From a virus: 64,000 nt of DNA. Shown one piece after another: positions 26,305 to 35,448 of the stretch (its first letter is position 1; the number at the start of each line of letters is the position of its first letter). Under the pieces are notes generated by a model. That model saw nothing but the letters and a program-made list of their open reading frames with translations. It was not told the origin of the DNA and did no database searches. The stretch covers positions 1 through 64,000 of the IMG/VR virus record IMGVR_UViG_3300030118_003002; one strand, given 5' to 3'. Made by a program: the position numbers and the translations under genes.

Positions 26305-26943
26305 ATGACATATGTATATTTGAAATTTGGGCAGTATGCTGAACAGGAAACTAATGATTTAACAGTTAATACTATTCCGTTGAATGTTACATCGGTTGGA
26401 GTTTCTGTAAGTAAAACTATTCCTTCTTTTCCTATTCCTTTCTCCGGTGTTGTAACGGGTGAATCTGTAACGGCTGCTTTAGATTTAGGTATGGCTACTA
26501 AGCAAATAGATTTAAGCGGCTTTATTTCTGAAACAACAATCAAGAAAACAAAAACTGCTACTGATACTTCCGCAGAAGATGATGAGACGGCCTTAACTTA
26601 TACTGCTCATGAAATTGCACAAATGATTGCATCAAGTGTTGATTCAACAGGATTACAACCCAACCAAGCAATAAACGAATTAGTTATTCTTTATCCTTCT
26701 AAAGTAGGAAATAACTATGCCGCAAGAACAACAGAAACATTAGTTCCTTTTAATTTCGCATCAAGAGGAGAAGAAGGATTTGGAGACAATTTAGGAGTAT
26801 CATTCAAAGGTTCTGATTTCCCCGATTCTTCAACGGCTTCGGGAGTAGCAGGTTTTATTCGCAGTTTTAGTTTTAATATGGAAGCAGAAACAATTGATAT
26901 TAGTTTTTCAATGCAATTTGAAGTAGCAGTAGTTGGGCCGTGA
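26305..26943 (+). CDS. putative distal tail protein
   Basis: The product is 212 residues, beta-rich and acidic, directly after the tape measure, where siphoviruses encode the distal tail or baseplate hub protein. Strands at both ends (VYLKFGQYAEQ and TIDISFSMQFEVAVV) frame a variable middle. Family membership is inferred from order. Confidence 0.5.
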   Translation: MTYVYLKFGQYAEQETNDLTVNTIPLNVTSVGVSVSKTIPSFPIPFSGVVTGESVTAALDLGMATKQIDLSGFISETTIKKTKTATDTSAEDDETALTYTAHEIAQMIASSVDSTGLQPNQAINELVILYPSKVGNNYAARTTETLVPFNFASRGEEGFGDNLGVSFKGSDFPDSSTASGVAGFIRSFSFNMEAETIDISFSMQFEVAVVGP

Positions 26944-26947
26944 TAAA

Positions 26948-28207
26948 ATGTATGAAGTTTTAACAGGAGAACAACGCTCATTGGTTTTTCCAATAATGTG
27001 TAATGCTTTTGTTAAAATGGATTATACAGATAATATACCAAATACAGGTAATGCAGCAACATTTGATGATGTAGCCTATGGTTTATGGGCGCATGAAGGT
27101 TCTTTTTCTTTTGAAGCATTAATTACTCCTTATGAGATTAATGGTAATAGCACTCATCAGACAGAAGTTGACCATTCTAATACTGCTTTAGGTGTAGGAA
27201 ATACTAGAAATGATAGTAAAAAAATAATGGCTGGTTTGTTACAAGAAACATTTGATTTAGGAGTAAGTGATGCTAATGACAGTGGAGAAATGCAAAATGA
27301 ATTGTATTTATCGAGAGCAAATAGAATGACACATGAAATGATGATTTTCAATAATGATAACTTTACAATATCTTTACTTAATTCAACTTCACATACCCAA
27401 AATAATCCGGCAGAATATAAGATTAAAACTACCGTCAAAATAGGAACTACAACCAAAACTACTACTTCTGATATTGTTATCAAGCCAAGTCAAGGACATT
27501 CTTTCAGATATAATAGCACTAACGGTTCTGATTTATTTGCTGGTTTCAATAAAGCAGGGAGGGTTATGTTTGCTAAAGTGGCTACTTCAACAAGCGCATT
27601 CAATAATGATGTTGGTTTTATTGTGGGAGCGACTAATCCAATAGTTGTCGGAAACGAGTTATTTGTTAAAACTTCTGACACTGATGCAAACGCTAACAAA
27701 GGAGCAGGTCACTTTACTTCTTTTGGCAAAGTCCATTCTTCAAGTAGCGGAGATATTGAAATGGTGAATGGTGTAGGGGTTGATGCTGGCTTTGGTGCTG
27801 GAACGGACATATACATACCAACATACAAACACGCATCATACATAGACCAAATGTTTCATGTGGGTTTTACCTTTAACAATAAAACCAAAAAGATTGGAAT
27901 ATATCTTAACGGAGCATTAATCAAAGAAGATACGCATACTGCAAGTGGAACATTTTCTTTTGCTAGAACAGATACTTACATGGGTTCTAATGGGTTGAAT
28001 GATAGAACAGTAAGCGGTATTAATGATGCACATAGTAGCGGAACTGCTTCGGGTAGTAGTGCCGCTACAACTTGCAAACAGTTTATGGGCGAATTTCACG
28101 AATTAGCAATAGTAGGTAAGGTTAGAAAATTTTCAGAAATAGATAATCTTATGCCTAATTTAGATGATACTTTGCTTTATCTAAGATTTGAGGAGGTGGA
28201 TTTATGA
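26948..28207 (+). CDS. tail protein with LamG/concanavalin-like domain
   Basis: The product is 419 residues. The C-terminal 150 residues resemble a concanavalin A/LamG-type sugar-binding fold: MFHVGFTFNNKTKKIGIYLN, GALIKEDT, then FMGEFHELAIVGKVRKFSE. Such domains on tail tips bind cell-surface glycans. The N-terminus (EGSFSFEALITPYEING) probably forms the other half of the sandwich. The start is ATG 26948; the frame extends upstream to a TTG without a suitable site. Confidence 0.65.
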   Translation: MYEVLTGEQRSLVFPIMCNAFVKMDYTDNIPNTGNAATFDDVAYGLWAHEGSFSFEALITPYEINGNSTHQTEVDHSNTALGVGNTRNDSKKIMAGLLQETFDLGVSDANDSGEMQNELYLSRANRMTHEMMIFNNDNFTISLLNSTSHTQNNPAEYKIKTTVKIGTTTKTTTSDIVIKPSQGHSFRYNSTNGSDLFAGFNKAGRVMFAKVATSTSAFNNDVGFIVGATNPIVVGNELFVKTSDTDANANKGAGHFTSFGKVHSSSSGDIEMVNGVGVDAGFGAGTDIYIPTYKHASYIDQMFHVGFTFNNKTKKIGIYLNGALIKEDTHTASGTFSFARTDTYMGSNGLNDRTVSGINDAHSSGTASGSSAATTCKQFMGEFHELAIVGKVRKFSEIDNLMPNLDDTLLYLRFEEVDL

Positions 28208-31200
28208 GTCGTATTTTTGCCGAAGGAAGCGGAGTAGTTAAAGAAATTACTGAACAAGTTACAACTAATGGAAATAACAGTTTAACAGATGTTGATGGAA
28301 CATATTATATTGGCATGGGAGTTACAGGAACAGGCATTCCCGACAATACATATATTACTGCTACTACATTAGGAAGTAATACATTAACCATTTCTAATAA
28401 TGCTACAACATCGGGACAAACCCCAACTCTTGCATTTAACAAAACTAATTATGATACTGCTACTAATCCTAGATTCAAAACATTTGGAGCATATTCGGGA
28501 AGTGAAAGGTTATACACTCTTGTCTATGAACAACCGCCAAATGGCAGTTCGGAAACATTTGTTCAGCAATTAGCAACAGGAGATAGTGCAGATACAGAAT
28601 ATCTTAATTTAGAAACAACAGAAGGGTATAAAATAGTATCTTATGATTTTAATACAGGGGCGGGTTTAGAGTTATCCCTTAATGCTAACTTTGACTATTT
28701 TGTTTTAGTTCATTCTGATGATTATACCAAACATCACTTTGCTAAAATAACTGATACTATTACAGAAAATAATACTAACTATTTAGGTAATATAGAAAAC
28801 ACTGTTGTAGGTTTTGAATTTGAACCAAAATTAGGAAATGAAATAGAAAGAAATACTAAATTTATGGTTTTTAAAGGGCCACCAAAGACTAATAATCTAA
28901 GAGGTTGTAAATTATTAGCAGTTTCAGCAGGTATTAAAGTGGATTTACAAAATGAATTAGTTTGTGCTAGACCGTTGTTTTATTTCTTTAACGATAACCT
29001 AGATAAAGATAATGAATTAGACCATAATACTAAATATTTTATGGAGTTTATTGGGGCGAATGCTACAACAATAACTCCGAATGTATCTAATACTTTTGTT
29101 ACAATTAATGATAATAAAGAAGTTATTAAAGATTATAGTAAATATACACATACAGTGAAAGTAGTTGATAATCTAAAACAGTTTGATTACCCTGCATATG
29201 CTGAATCTGGTAATCTTCCCTTTTCTTTACCTAATGAATCAAATGGTAGTAATTCCTATCCTCTTACTATACCTACTGTTTTTTCAGATTATAATGATTG
29301 TTTTCCTAATGCAAGAAGGGATAGTGATTTAGATATATCTTCAGTTGCTCATCCGGACTTTTCTCTTGGAAGTTCCGCATTAATTTTTACAGGGCCAAAA
29401 AGATACATTCATTATGATTTTTCACCAACAAGAGCAAATAAAACATACAATCTTTTTGATTTACATGTTTTGGATTCTGCTGATAATAGAGGTTCTTATT
29501 TTGAAGGCAAAATGATTGATAATAAAAATATGTTAGATAAAAAATTAAAAAGGCTAGATAAAGTTAGAGTTAGGCATAGATTACATAAAGGAAGGTTCAA
29601 TGATTGGTTTGCACTAAAAGCAAAAGTAAAATCTTCTTTAGGCTCAAATGAATATAGATTTACCACTGAATATGATTTAAGCACTATATTTAATGTAGGC
29701 GATGAAGTTAAATTAGGAAATTCTTTATTGTCTCCTATTCTGATTGTTGACACAATAGATGCTATCAATAATTTCGGCACTACGGGAAAAGAACAAGATA
29801 TTACCTTTAGAGCAGAAAGTCGAACAGAATTAGCAGAAGCCTTTACTAACACAGGATATACTTTGCCAGAAGGAGATGTTATTTACAGAAGGGCTTGGAA
29901 TACTACCGATGGAACATTATTAACTACTTTTGATATTATAGAAAATAGAAACAACAATTTGTATATTAAATTAATATCCAAAGATTTTGCTTTCTTAGAA
30001 GCAACAGTTACGGCTTCGGATGCAAATAAACAATTATTAACTTTAAGTTTCGGTTCAACCAGCCAAAGTAGCACAGAATCGGCTTTAGATTATATGGAAG
30101 GTTCTTATTACATAGAAGTTGAAAAGTTCACAGGTTCTATCGAAAAAATAGTTAAAGGTAAACAAGATGGACAAACTGTATTTACTATTTCAGGAAGGTC
30201 TGATATTAGGAAATTATTAGGCCCAATTATTAATAAAAATACATTACACTCAGAAGATATTATTTATTCCACAAGTAGTCCTTTTGAAAGATTAGGCCAT
30301 GTTCCTAAATATTCTTCTGTCGCAACAACGGTGGTTTGTTCTTTTGATAGTAAAGTTGTGAGTTTTGGGGCGGCACATAATTTAGCAGTAGGCGACCATA
30401 TTTACGCTAATCATGCTGAACACGGAACTATTTCATATATTGGTGAAGTGGCTTCTTTAGGAGAAATAGATGGTAGTAATGCTGATACGGCAGTTACTCT
30501 AAAGGATTTTTCTTTAGCACAAAGTAGCACTAATCCAACAGCAGAAGACTTCGGATTTGTAGCATTAACTGATTATTATGTTTTTAATAAAGCACTGTCT
30601 TCAAATACTGCAATTGATTCAGCAGCAACATTAGCAGGTGCTTCAACAAAAGGACTTTACTTTACAAGCGGAAAAAAAATATTATCCGATGGTTCAGAAA
30701 GCACTACACTAGTAGGTGCAAGTTGTAGCACTAATCCAAAAGCAGTGGGATATTACATAAGCGATACAGAATCAATTTTATCCGATGCTAAGTTTCAAGC
30801 AAGACTTGATGATAATGCTAGCGGAACAACCACTTCGACAGACAAAACTTACGAAGATTTTGATACGGTAAATACATTATTAGATTTTACAGTATTAAAA
30901 ACCATATCGGATGATAATAGAACTGTTGTTACTTTAGCACCATATATGCCTTTAACTTTAGGAAGAGTGGATATTAATTATGCTAATACACAAGACACTA
31001 CATTCAATGCAACTACTTTAGGCACAATAGATTCTATTCCTGTTAATGGTGATGGATGCAGCACTATTAGCGTAGGAACTTCTAGTTATAATGCTCTAAG
31101 CGGAACAGACCCTTTGAAGTATCATGGTGAACCTGTTTATGCTGATGATACTTTCATAGGAAGGTTTATTTTTTCTAAATTCAAAATGAGCAATAGTCAT

Positions 31201-34200
31201 TGTGAAATACATTTAGATGCTGAAGTTCCTTCTAGTATTATAGGTAAAACTGTTAAAACAATTTCGGCAACAGGAAACTTCGGTGAGACTACTAAACAAA
31301 CACATGAATTAAATTTATTAAATGGAGGACATTTACATGGAGGAAAAACGATAGGTGTTCTTCATCCGATGTATAGAAATCTTAGTTCTTCCGCAACGGG
31401 TAAAAATGAAGTTACTTTAATGAATTATTTATTTAATTATAAAAATGCAAGTAATGGAATAAATCAAGCAAGCGATGATATACAGTCTGTTACTTATATT
31501 GAAAAATTTGGCGCACCGTTGTATAGAATATACAATTTAGAAAAAGGTAATTATAATAGAGTCGGTAATTCTATTGCTATAACATTTAGAAGGGCGAATT
31601 TTCCTCTTAGCAGATATTATACAGAAACTCTCAGCAAAGTTCCCTTTTATGCGTCATCATATAAGATAAACTTTGGGAAAACGATAGATGCAACAAGCGG
31701 GTCGCTTGTTTACGATAGTCATATAACAGGTGTAGGTAAAACAGATAAAAATGCTAATAATCACATTTTACCAGAATCAAGAGGATTAACTAATGTTTTA
31801 GGTTCAAGATTTTTTAATACAGTTACTCGTCATAAGAATGCAAATCGGACAGATGTAGTTTTTGCTCCAGATATATCGCAAGACGGACAATATGGCAATC
31901 CGTTTGTTGCAGAGGCTTTTCTTTACCAAATAGACCCAAAAGTGAATAGAATGTTTTTGTTTGTAAATTCAGATAGGCAGCCCTATTCTGCAACAAGACA
32001 TGATAGCCTAATGTTAGCAGGTAAAGATATTACTAATTATAATTTCTTTGGTCTTCAAAAACCTTCCTTAACAGATATTTCGGAAGCAAAAGAATCAGTC
32101 ATGGGTTCAACAACTACGCTCAATTTAACTGACGATGATTTTATTTCCTCGACCATAGTTTCTTCAAGTAAAACAGTTTCTAGTTTAAGTCGCTTTTCTT
32201 TAATGAGATTAACAGAAGTAGTTATAGATTGGGCTTTTAATCAAATAGACCCCGAAAATATTCCATCTTCGGATAGAGCATTACCTTTCTTTACTTATGC
32301 TTCTTATGATTGGGATTTAATAACAGGCGGTTCGGGCTATTGGACAAGTAGCACAAATAACCAAGTGCAAGTCGCTGATTATTCAGGTGCAACATTAACT
32401 GCTGATGTTGATTTAACACCATTAAGCCTAAAGGAATTTGATATTATAGTTGACTCTAATGGGCGAATGTTAGGTAGGGTTAGTAGTGTAGGAGGGACAG
32501 GAAACAAAGTAATTACATTCAAATCGGATATTAAAAAGACCAACCAAAACGCCTACTTTGTTGGTGATTTGTATAGAATAAAAGCATTAGAAGATGGCGG
32601 CTTCCCTACTGAAAATTCCGCTAGAATATTAGGTCGTGGAAAGAAAACTAGTGCGTTTTTTGACAGCCCAATACATATGCTAAAGTCTATTGTAGTAAAT
32701 GATGTTGATGAATATGGAAAATCAGGTTCTCCTTGGCATGATTACCATAGCCATAGTTTAGACGCAGGTGCAGCAGACCATCACGAATTGAATACAATGC
32801 TTCCAATAGCGGTCTTTTTGAATAATGTAAATGAAGACCAAAGCGGAAATCTCGCAGATGCAGATATTATTAGTGGAACGGCTCATACTAAACACCCATT
32901 TACTTTATTTGCGAATATGGATAACATGGATGATAATACCGCTACTGCTACTATTGATGTTGAAAGCGCACTATACAACGGTTTTCTTCCTTTATTTTTA
33001 GATGATTTTGATATTGAAAACGGAGGGGGTAAGAAACAAAATCCAGCAGAAAAGGGTATGGTTGGACAACCTATTACTTCCACTACTAAGTATGAAATTG
33101 ATGGAGGGCTTTCAGCAGGTGATATTGGTCTATTCGGAATGAGAACATTCTTAAATTATGCTCATTTTGAAAATTCACGAAATGCCGGAAACGCTACAAC
33201 AGGGCAACATAGTTCAGTAAATAAAGAAACGGCTCAAGGAGTTATGTTAAGTTTCAAACCTAGATTGTATTTTGATGAAACCGCTACGGCTGTCAATGCT
33301 GCTGGAAACACATCATTCTATCATTACATTATTGATGTTGATGCTAATAAAACAGTAAATCATTTTGATGATTCAGATTCGGATGATTTAGTGGAGTTTT
33401 CAGGCGATTGGAAAAATTCCTATACTAAAAAATCTAGAGTTAATAGAATGAGTCTTAGACACATGAATGACTTAACAGGGTGTTATTTAGTTTCTGAAAA
33501 AGGCAAATATCTTGAAGAAGGTGCAGTTGTAACAAATAGCCTAGAAGTTGCTACTCCAATATCTTTAGATGAAGTTTCTCCTACCACAATAGCCTATGTT
33601 GTTTCTCACGAAGTTGAAACTACTAACACTAATTTAAGACATAATATAATTACCGATAAAGCCCTACCTAACGGGTTTTATAGAATAATGCAACCTAACC
33701 ATACTTGTTTTTATGACTTTTCACCCAAAGAAATAGTGCTTAATACTTTATCTTCAAAATATACAAAGAAAACGGGAGAAAATGCTTGCTATGCTGATAT
33801 TAATTCTTACATAACAACAGGAGAAAAAGCCCCTAGACAAGTAGGTAATTTCAATAATACAGGAGGTAATGAAGCCGCATTATCTATGTATGTTGTTGCT
33901 GATATTGATAGGCAAAGTAGTAGTTCTAACCATGTAGTATTAAGAGAAGGAAATCATTTTGAAAGCATTTTAGAAACAAAGGCGCATGATATGTGTGTAG
34001 CAGACGGAAATACTCATTTTAGAACTTCAATAGAATATATAGATAGCGGATTAGATATAGGGCATACTCTTAAATTTTCAGAAATGAAAGAACAATTAGG
34101 TGTAGTTTCTATTTCTGAAGTATTTGATTTGACTTTGGCTAAGGAACTAGATATAGATTTAGATAGGGCAACAATAGGAAGCACAGTTATTATCGGTAAT

Positions 34201-35097
34201 GAATCGGAAGATTTAATAAATGATTTATTGGAAGAACAAGGAATTGTGTTCGAAAACACTACTCCAGAATATCCTATATTTGTTGCTCCTAATTATCAAG
34301 GGATTGACTTATTTTCAGCAATTAATTATCTATTAGATAAAAAAGAAAAGGTCATATTTCACGATAATGACAATTTTAAGATAAAAGCAAAAGAAGATTC
34401 ATTCTTCGATACAGGAGTTTTTGTTAGCGATACTTCAGATGTTGAGTTATATGACTATGAAAAAAAGGAAGACTTATTTAATTTGAAAAATGAAATTGTA
34501 GTGTATGGTGCTAGACACAAAGCAGTTAGAAGCAATTTCCAAAGCATAAAAGAAGATGGAAAGAAAACTTTAGAAATATATGATGACAAATTAACAACGC
34601 AAGAAGAAGTTAATACCAGAGCAGACCAAGAATTAGAATTACATACTACTTTGAATGAAAATATAACAATAGAAGTAGGACATAAACATTTATCACAGAT
34701 AAGAGCAGGGGATTCGTTAGAATTAGAAATACCTAGAGAAAATATACCTAGAAATAAATACAAAGTAGTTCAAAATGAACATTTATTAACAGGAAATATG
34801 AGATTACAGTTAGGAAGATATAGTAAAATTTTAGAAGATAGATTTGCAGAATTAGCAATTGAGGCTAGAGAAATAAGAAGTTCTATTAGAGAAAAAAGAT
34901 TTGATGAAAGTAGCGTAGGTTTTGTTGACAATACTAAGGTTAAAATTAAACCTATCCGATTCATTATTAGAGAGAGAAGTAGCAGTGGTGGTGCAGTGTT
35001 AGGTTTTGGAACACATCTAAATACCAACACCCGACCACTAGGACATGAGGATGGACAAGGCGTTACTCACACAATATTATTGGAGGAAGAGTTTTGA
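28204..35097 (+). CDS. giant tail tip/hub protein
   Basis: At 2297 residues this is the largest gene of the window. Most of it is Asn/Thr/Ser-rich beta structure typical of tail tips and fibres. The last 400 residues differ: IDLFSAINYLLDKKEKVIFH, followed by segments such as NEIVVYGARHKAV and IRAGDSLELEIPRE, resembling hub proteins of the gp27/YqbQ type. A composite of hub and central fibre is likely, acting in host recognition and membrane entry. It overlaps the lectin-like gene by ATGA. Confidence 0.7.
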   Translation: MSRIFAEGSGVVKEITEQVTTNGNNSLTDVDGTYYIGMGVTGTGIPDNTYITATTLGSNTLTISNNATTSGQTPTLAFNKTNYDTATNPRFKTFGAYSGSERLYTLVYEQPPNGSSETFVQQLATGDSADTEYLNLETTEGYKIVSYDFNTGAGLELSLNANFDYFVLVHSDDYTKHHFAKITDTITENNTNYLGNIENTVVGFEFEPKLGNEIERNTKFMVFKGPPKTNNLRGCKLLAVSAGIKVDLQNELVCARPLFYFFNDNLDKDNELDHNTKYFMEFIGANATTITPNVSNTFVTINDNKEVIKDYSKYTHTVKVVDNLKQFDYPAYAESGNLPFSLPNESNGSNSYPLTIPTVFSDYNDCFPNARRDSDLDISSVAHPDFSLGSSALIFTGPKRYIHYDFSPTRANKTYNLFDLHVLDSADNRGSYFEGKMIDNKNMLDKKLKRLDKVRVRHRLHKGRFNDWFALKAKVKSSLGSNEYRFTTEYDLSTIFNVGDEVKLGNSLLSPILIVDTIDAINNFGTTGKEQDITFRAESRTELAEAFTNTGYTLPEGDVIYRRAWNTTDGTLLTTFDIIENRNNNLYIKLISKDFAFLEATVTASDANKQLLTLSFGSTSQSSTESALDYMEGSYYIEVEKFTGSIEKIVKGKQDGQTVFTISGRSDIRKLLGPIINKNTLHSEDIIYSTSSPFERLGHVPKYSSVATTVVCSFDSKVVSFGAAHNLAVGDHIYANHAEHGTISYIGEVASLGEIDGSNADTAVTLKDFSLAQSSTNPTAEDFGFVALTDYYVFNKALSSNTAIDSAATLAGASTKGLYFTSGKKILSDGSESTTLVGASCSTNPKAVGYYISDTESILSDAKFQARLDDNASGTTTSTDKTYEDFDTVNTLLDFTVLKTISDDNRTVVTLAPYMPLTLGRVDINYANTQDTTFNATTLGTIDSIPVNGDGCSTISVGTSSYNALSGTDPLKYHGEPVYADDTFIGRFIFSKFKMSNSHCEIHLDAEVPSSIIGKTVKTISATGNFGETTKQTHELNLLNGGHLHGGKTIGVLHPMYRNLSSSATGKNEVTLMNYLFNYKNASNGINQASDDIQSVTYIEKFGAPLYRIYNLEKGNYNRVGNSIAITFRRANFPLSRYYTETLSKVPFYASSYKINFGKTIDATSGSLVYDSHITGVGKTDKNANNHILPESRGLTNVLGSRFFNTVTRHKNANRTDVVFAPDISQDGQYGNPFVAEAFLYQIDPKVNRMFLFVNSDRQPYSATRHDSLMLAGKDITNYNFFGLQKPSLTDISEAKESVMGSTTTLNLTDDDFISSTIVSSSKTVSSLSRFSLMRLTEVVIDWAFNQIDPENIPSSDRALPFFTYASYDWDLITGGSGYWTSSTNNQVQVADYSGATLTADVDLTPLSLKEFDIIVDSNGRMLGRVSSVGGTGNKVITFKSDIKKTNQNAYFVGDLYRIKALEDGGFPTENSARILGRGKKTSAFFDSPIHMLKSIVVNDVDEYGKSGSPWHDYHSHSLDAGAADHHELNTMLPIAVFLNNVNEDQSGNLADADIISGTAHTKHPFTLFANMDNMDDNTATATIDVESALYNGFLPLFLDDFDIENGGGKKQNPAEKGMVGQPITSTTKYEIDGGLSAGDIGLFGMRTFLNYAHFENSRNAGNATTGQHSSVNKETAQGVMLSFKPRLYFDETATAVNAAGNTSFYHYIIDVDANKTVNHFDDSDSDDLVEFSGDWKNSYTKKSRVNRMSLRHMNDLTGCYLVSEKGKYLEEGAVVTNSLEVATPISLDEVSPTTIAYVVSHEVETTNTNLRHNIITDKALPNGFYRIMQPNHTCFYDFSPKEIVLNTLSSKYTKKTGENACYADINSYITTGEKAPRQVGNFNNTGGNEAALSMYVVADIDRQSSSSNHVVLREGNHFESILETKAHDMCVADGNTHFRTSIEYIDSGLDIGHTLKFSEMKEQLGVVSISEVFDLTLAKELDIDLDRATIGSTVIIGNESEDLINDLLEEQGIVFENTTPEYPIFVAPNYQGIDLFSAINYLLDKKEKVIFHDNDNFKIKAKEDSFFDTGVFVSDTSDVELYDYEKKEDLFNLKNEIVVYGARHKAVRSNFQSIKEDGKKTLEIYDDKLTTQEEVNTRADQELELHTTLNENITIEVGHKHLSQIRAGDSLELEIPRENIPRNKYKVVQNEHLLTGNMRLQLGRYSKILEDRFAELAIEAREIRSSIREKRFDESSVGFVDNTKVKIKPIRFIIRERSSSGGAVLGFGTHLNTNTRPLGHEDGQGVTHTILLEEEF

Positions 35098-35447
35098 TAA
35101 CAAATAAATTCAAATCATTAATGGCAGACCAATTAGTTACACTACTAAGTAATGCTAGAATAGGGCAGGGTGGTAATTCAACAAGCCCTGCCGCAACGGA
35201 TTTAGATGTTGATATAGAGGCGGCTGATGGAGCATATACTAAATCAGCAATTAAATCCGGTGAAAATACTGTTGAGTATAGTTTAAGAATAGCAGGTTCT
35301 AATACTAATTTAACAGGTAAAAGTATTAGAGAAGCAGCCTTTTTCGATTCAAATGATAATATGTTGGCTAGATTAAATTTTAATGCAATCGGGCCAATAT
35401 CAAATACTAGTGATTTAGAAATATTTTTTATATTAGAGGTGGAATGA
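35094..35447 (+). CDS. small tail-associated protein
   Basis: The product is 117 residues. The start is TTG, overlapping the stop of the giant tail gene, with GGAGG seven bases upstream. After an N-terminal helix (FKSLMADQLVTLLSNARIG) the rest is beta-like with KSIREAAFFDSNDNMLARL, a pattern seen in short phage tail or baseplate proteins. It could link the tip to the fibre encoded next. Confidence 0.6.
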   Translation: MITNKFKSLMADQLVTLLSNARIGQGGNSTSPAATDLDVDIEAADGAYTKSAIKSGENTVEYSLRIAGSNTNLTGKSIREAAFFDSNDNMLARLNFNAIGPISNTSDLEIFFILEVE

Positions 35448-35448
35448 A

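Noticed and set aside
29496-34763. Several minus-strand reading frames of 60-118 codons inside the giant tail gene
   Set aside because: They lack Shine-Dalgarno sites, have hydrophobic low-complexity translations typical of shadows of an A+T-rich coding strand, and oppose the direction of the arm.
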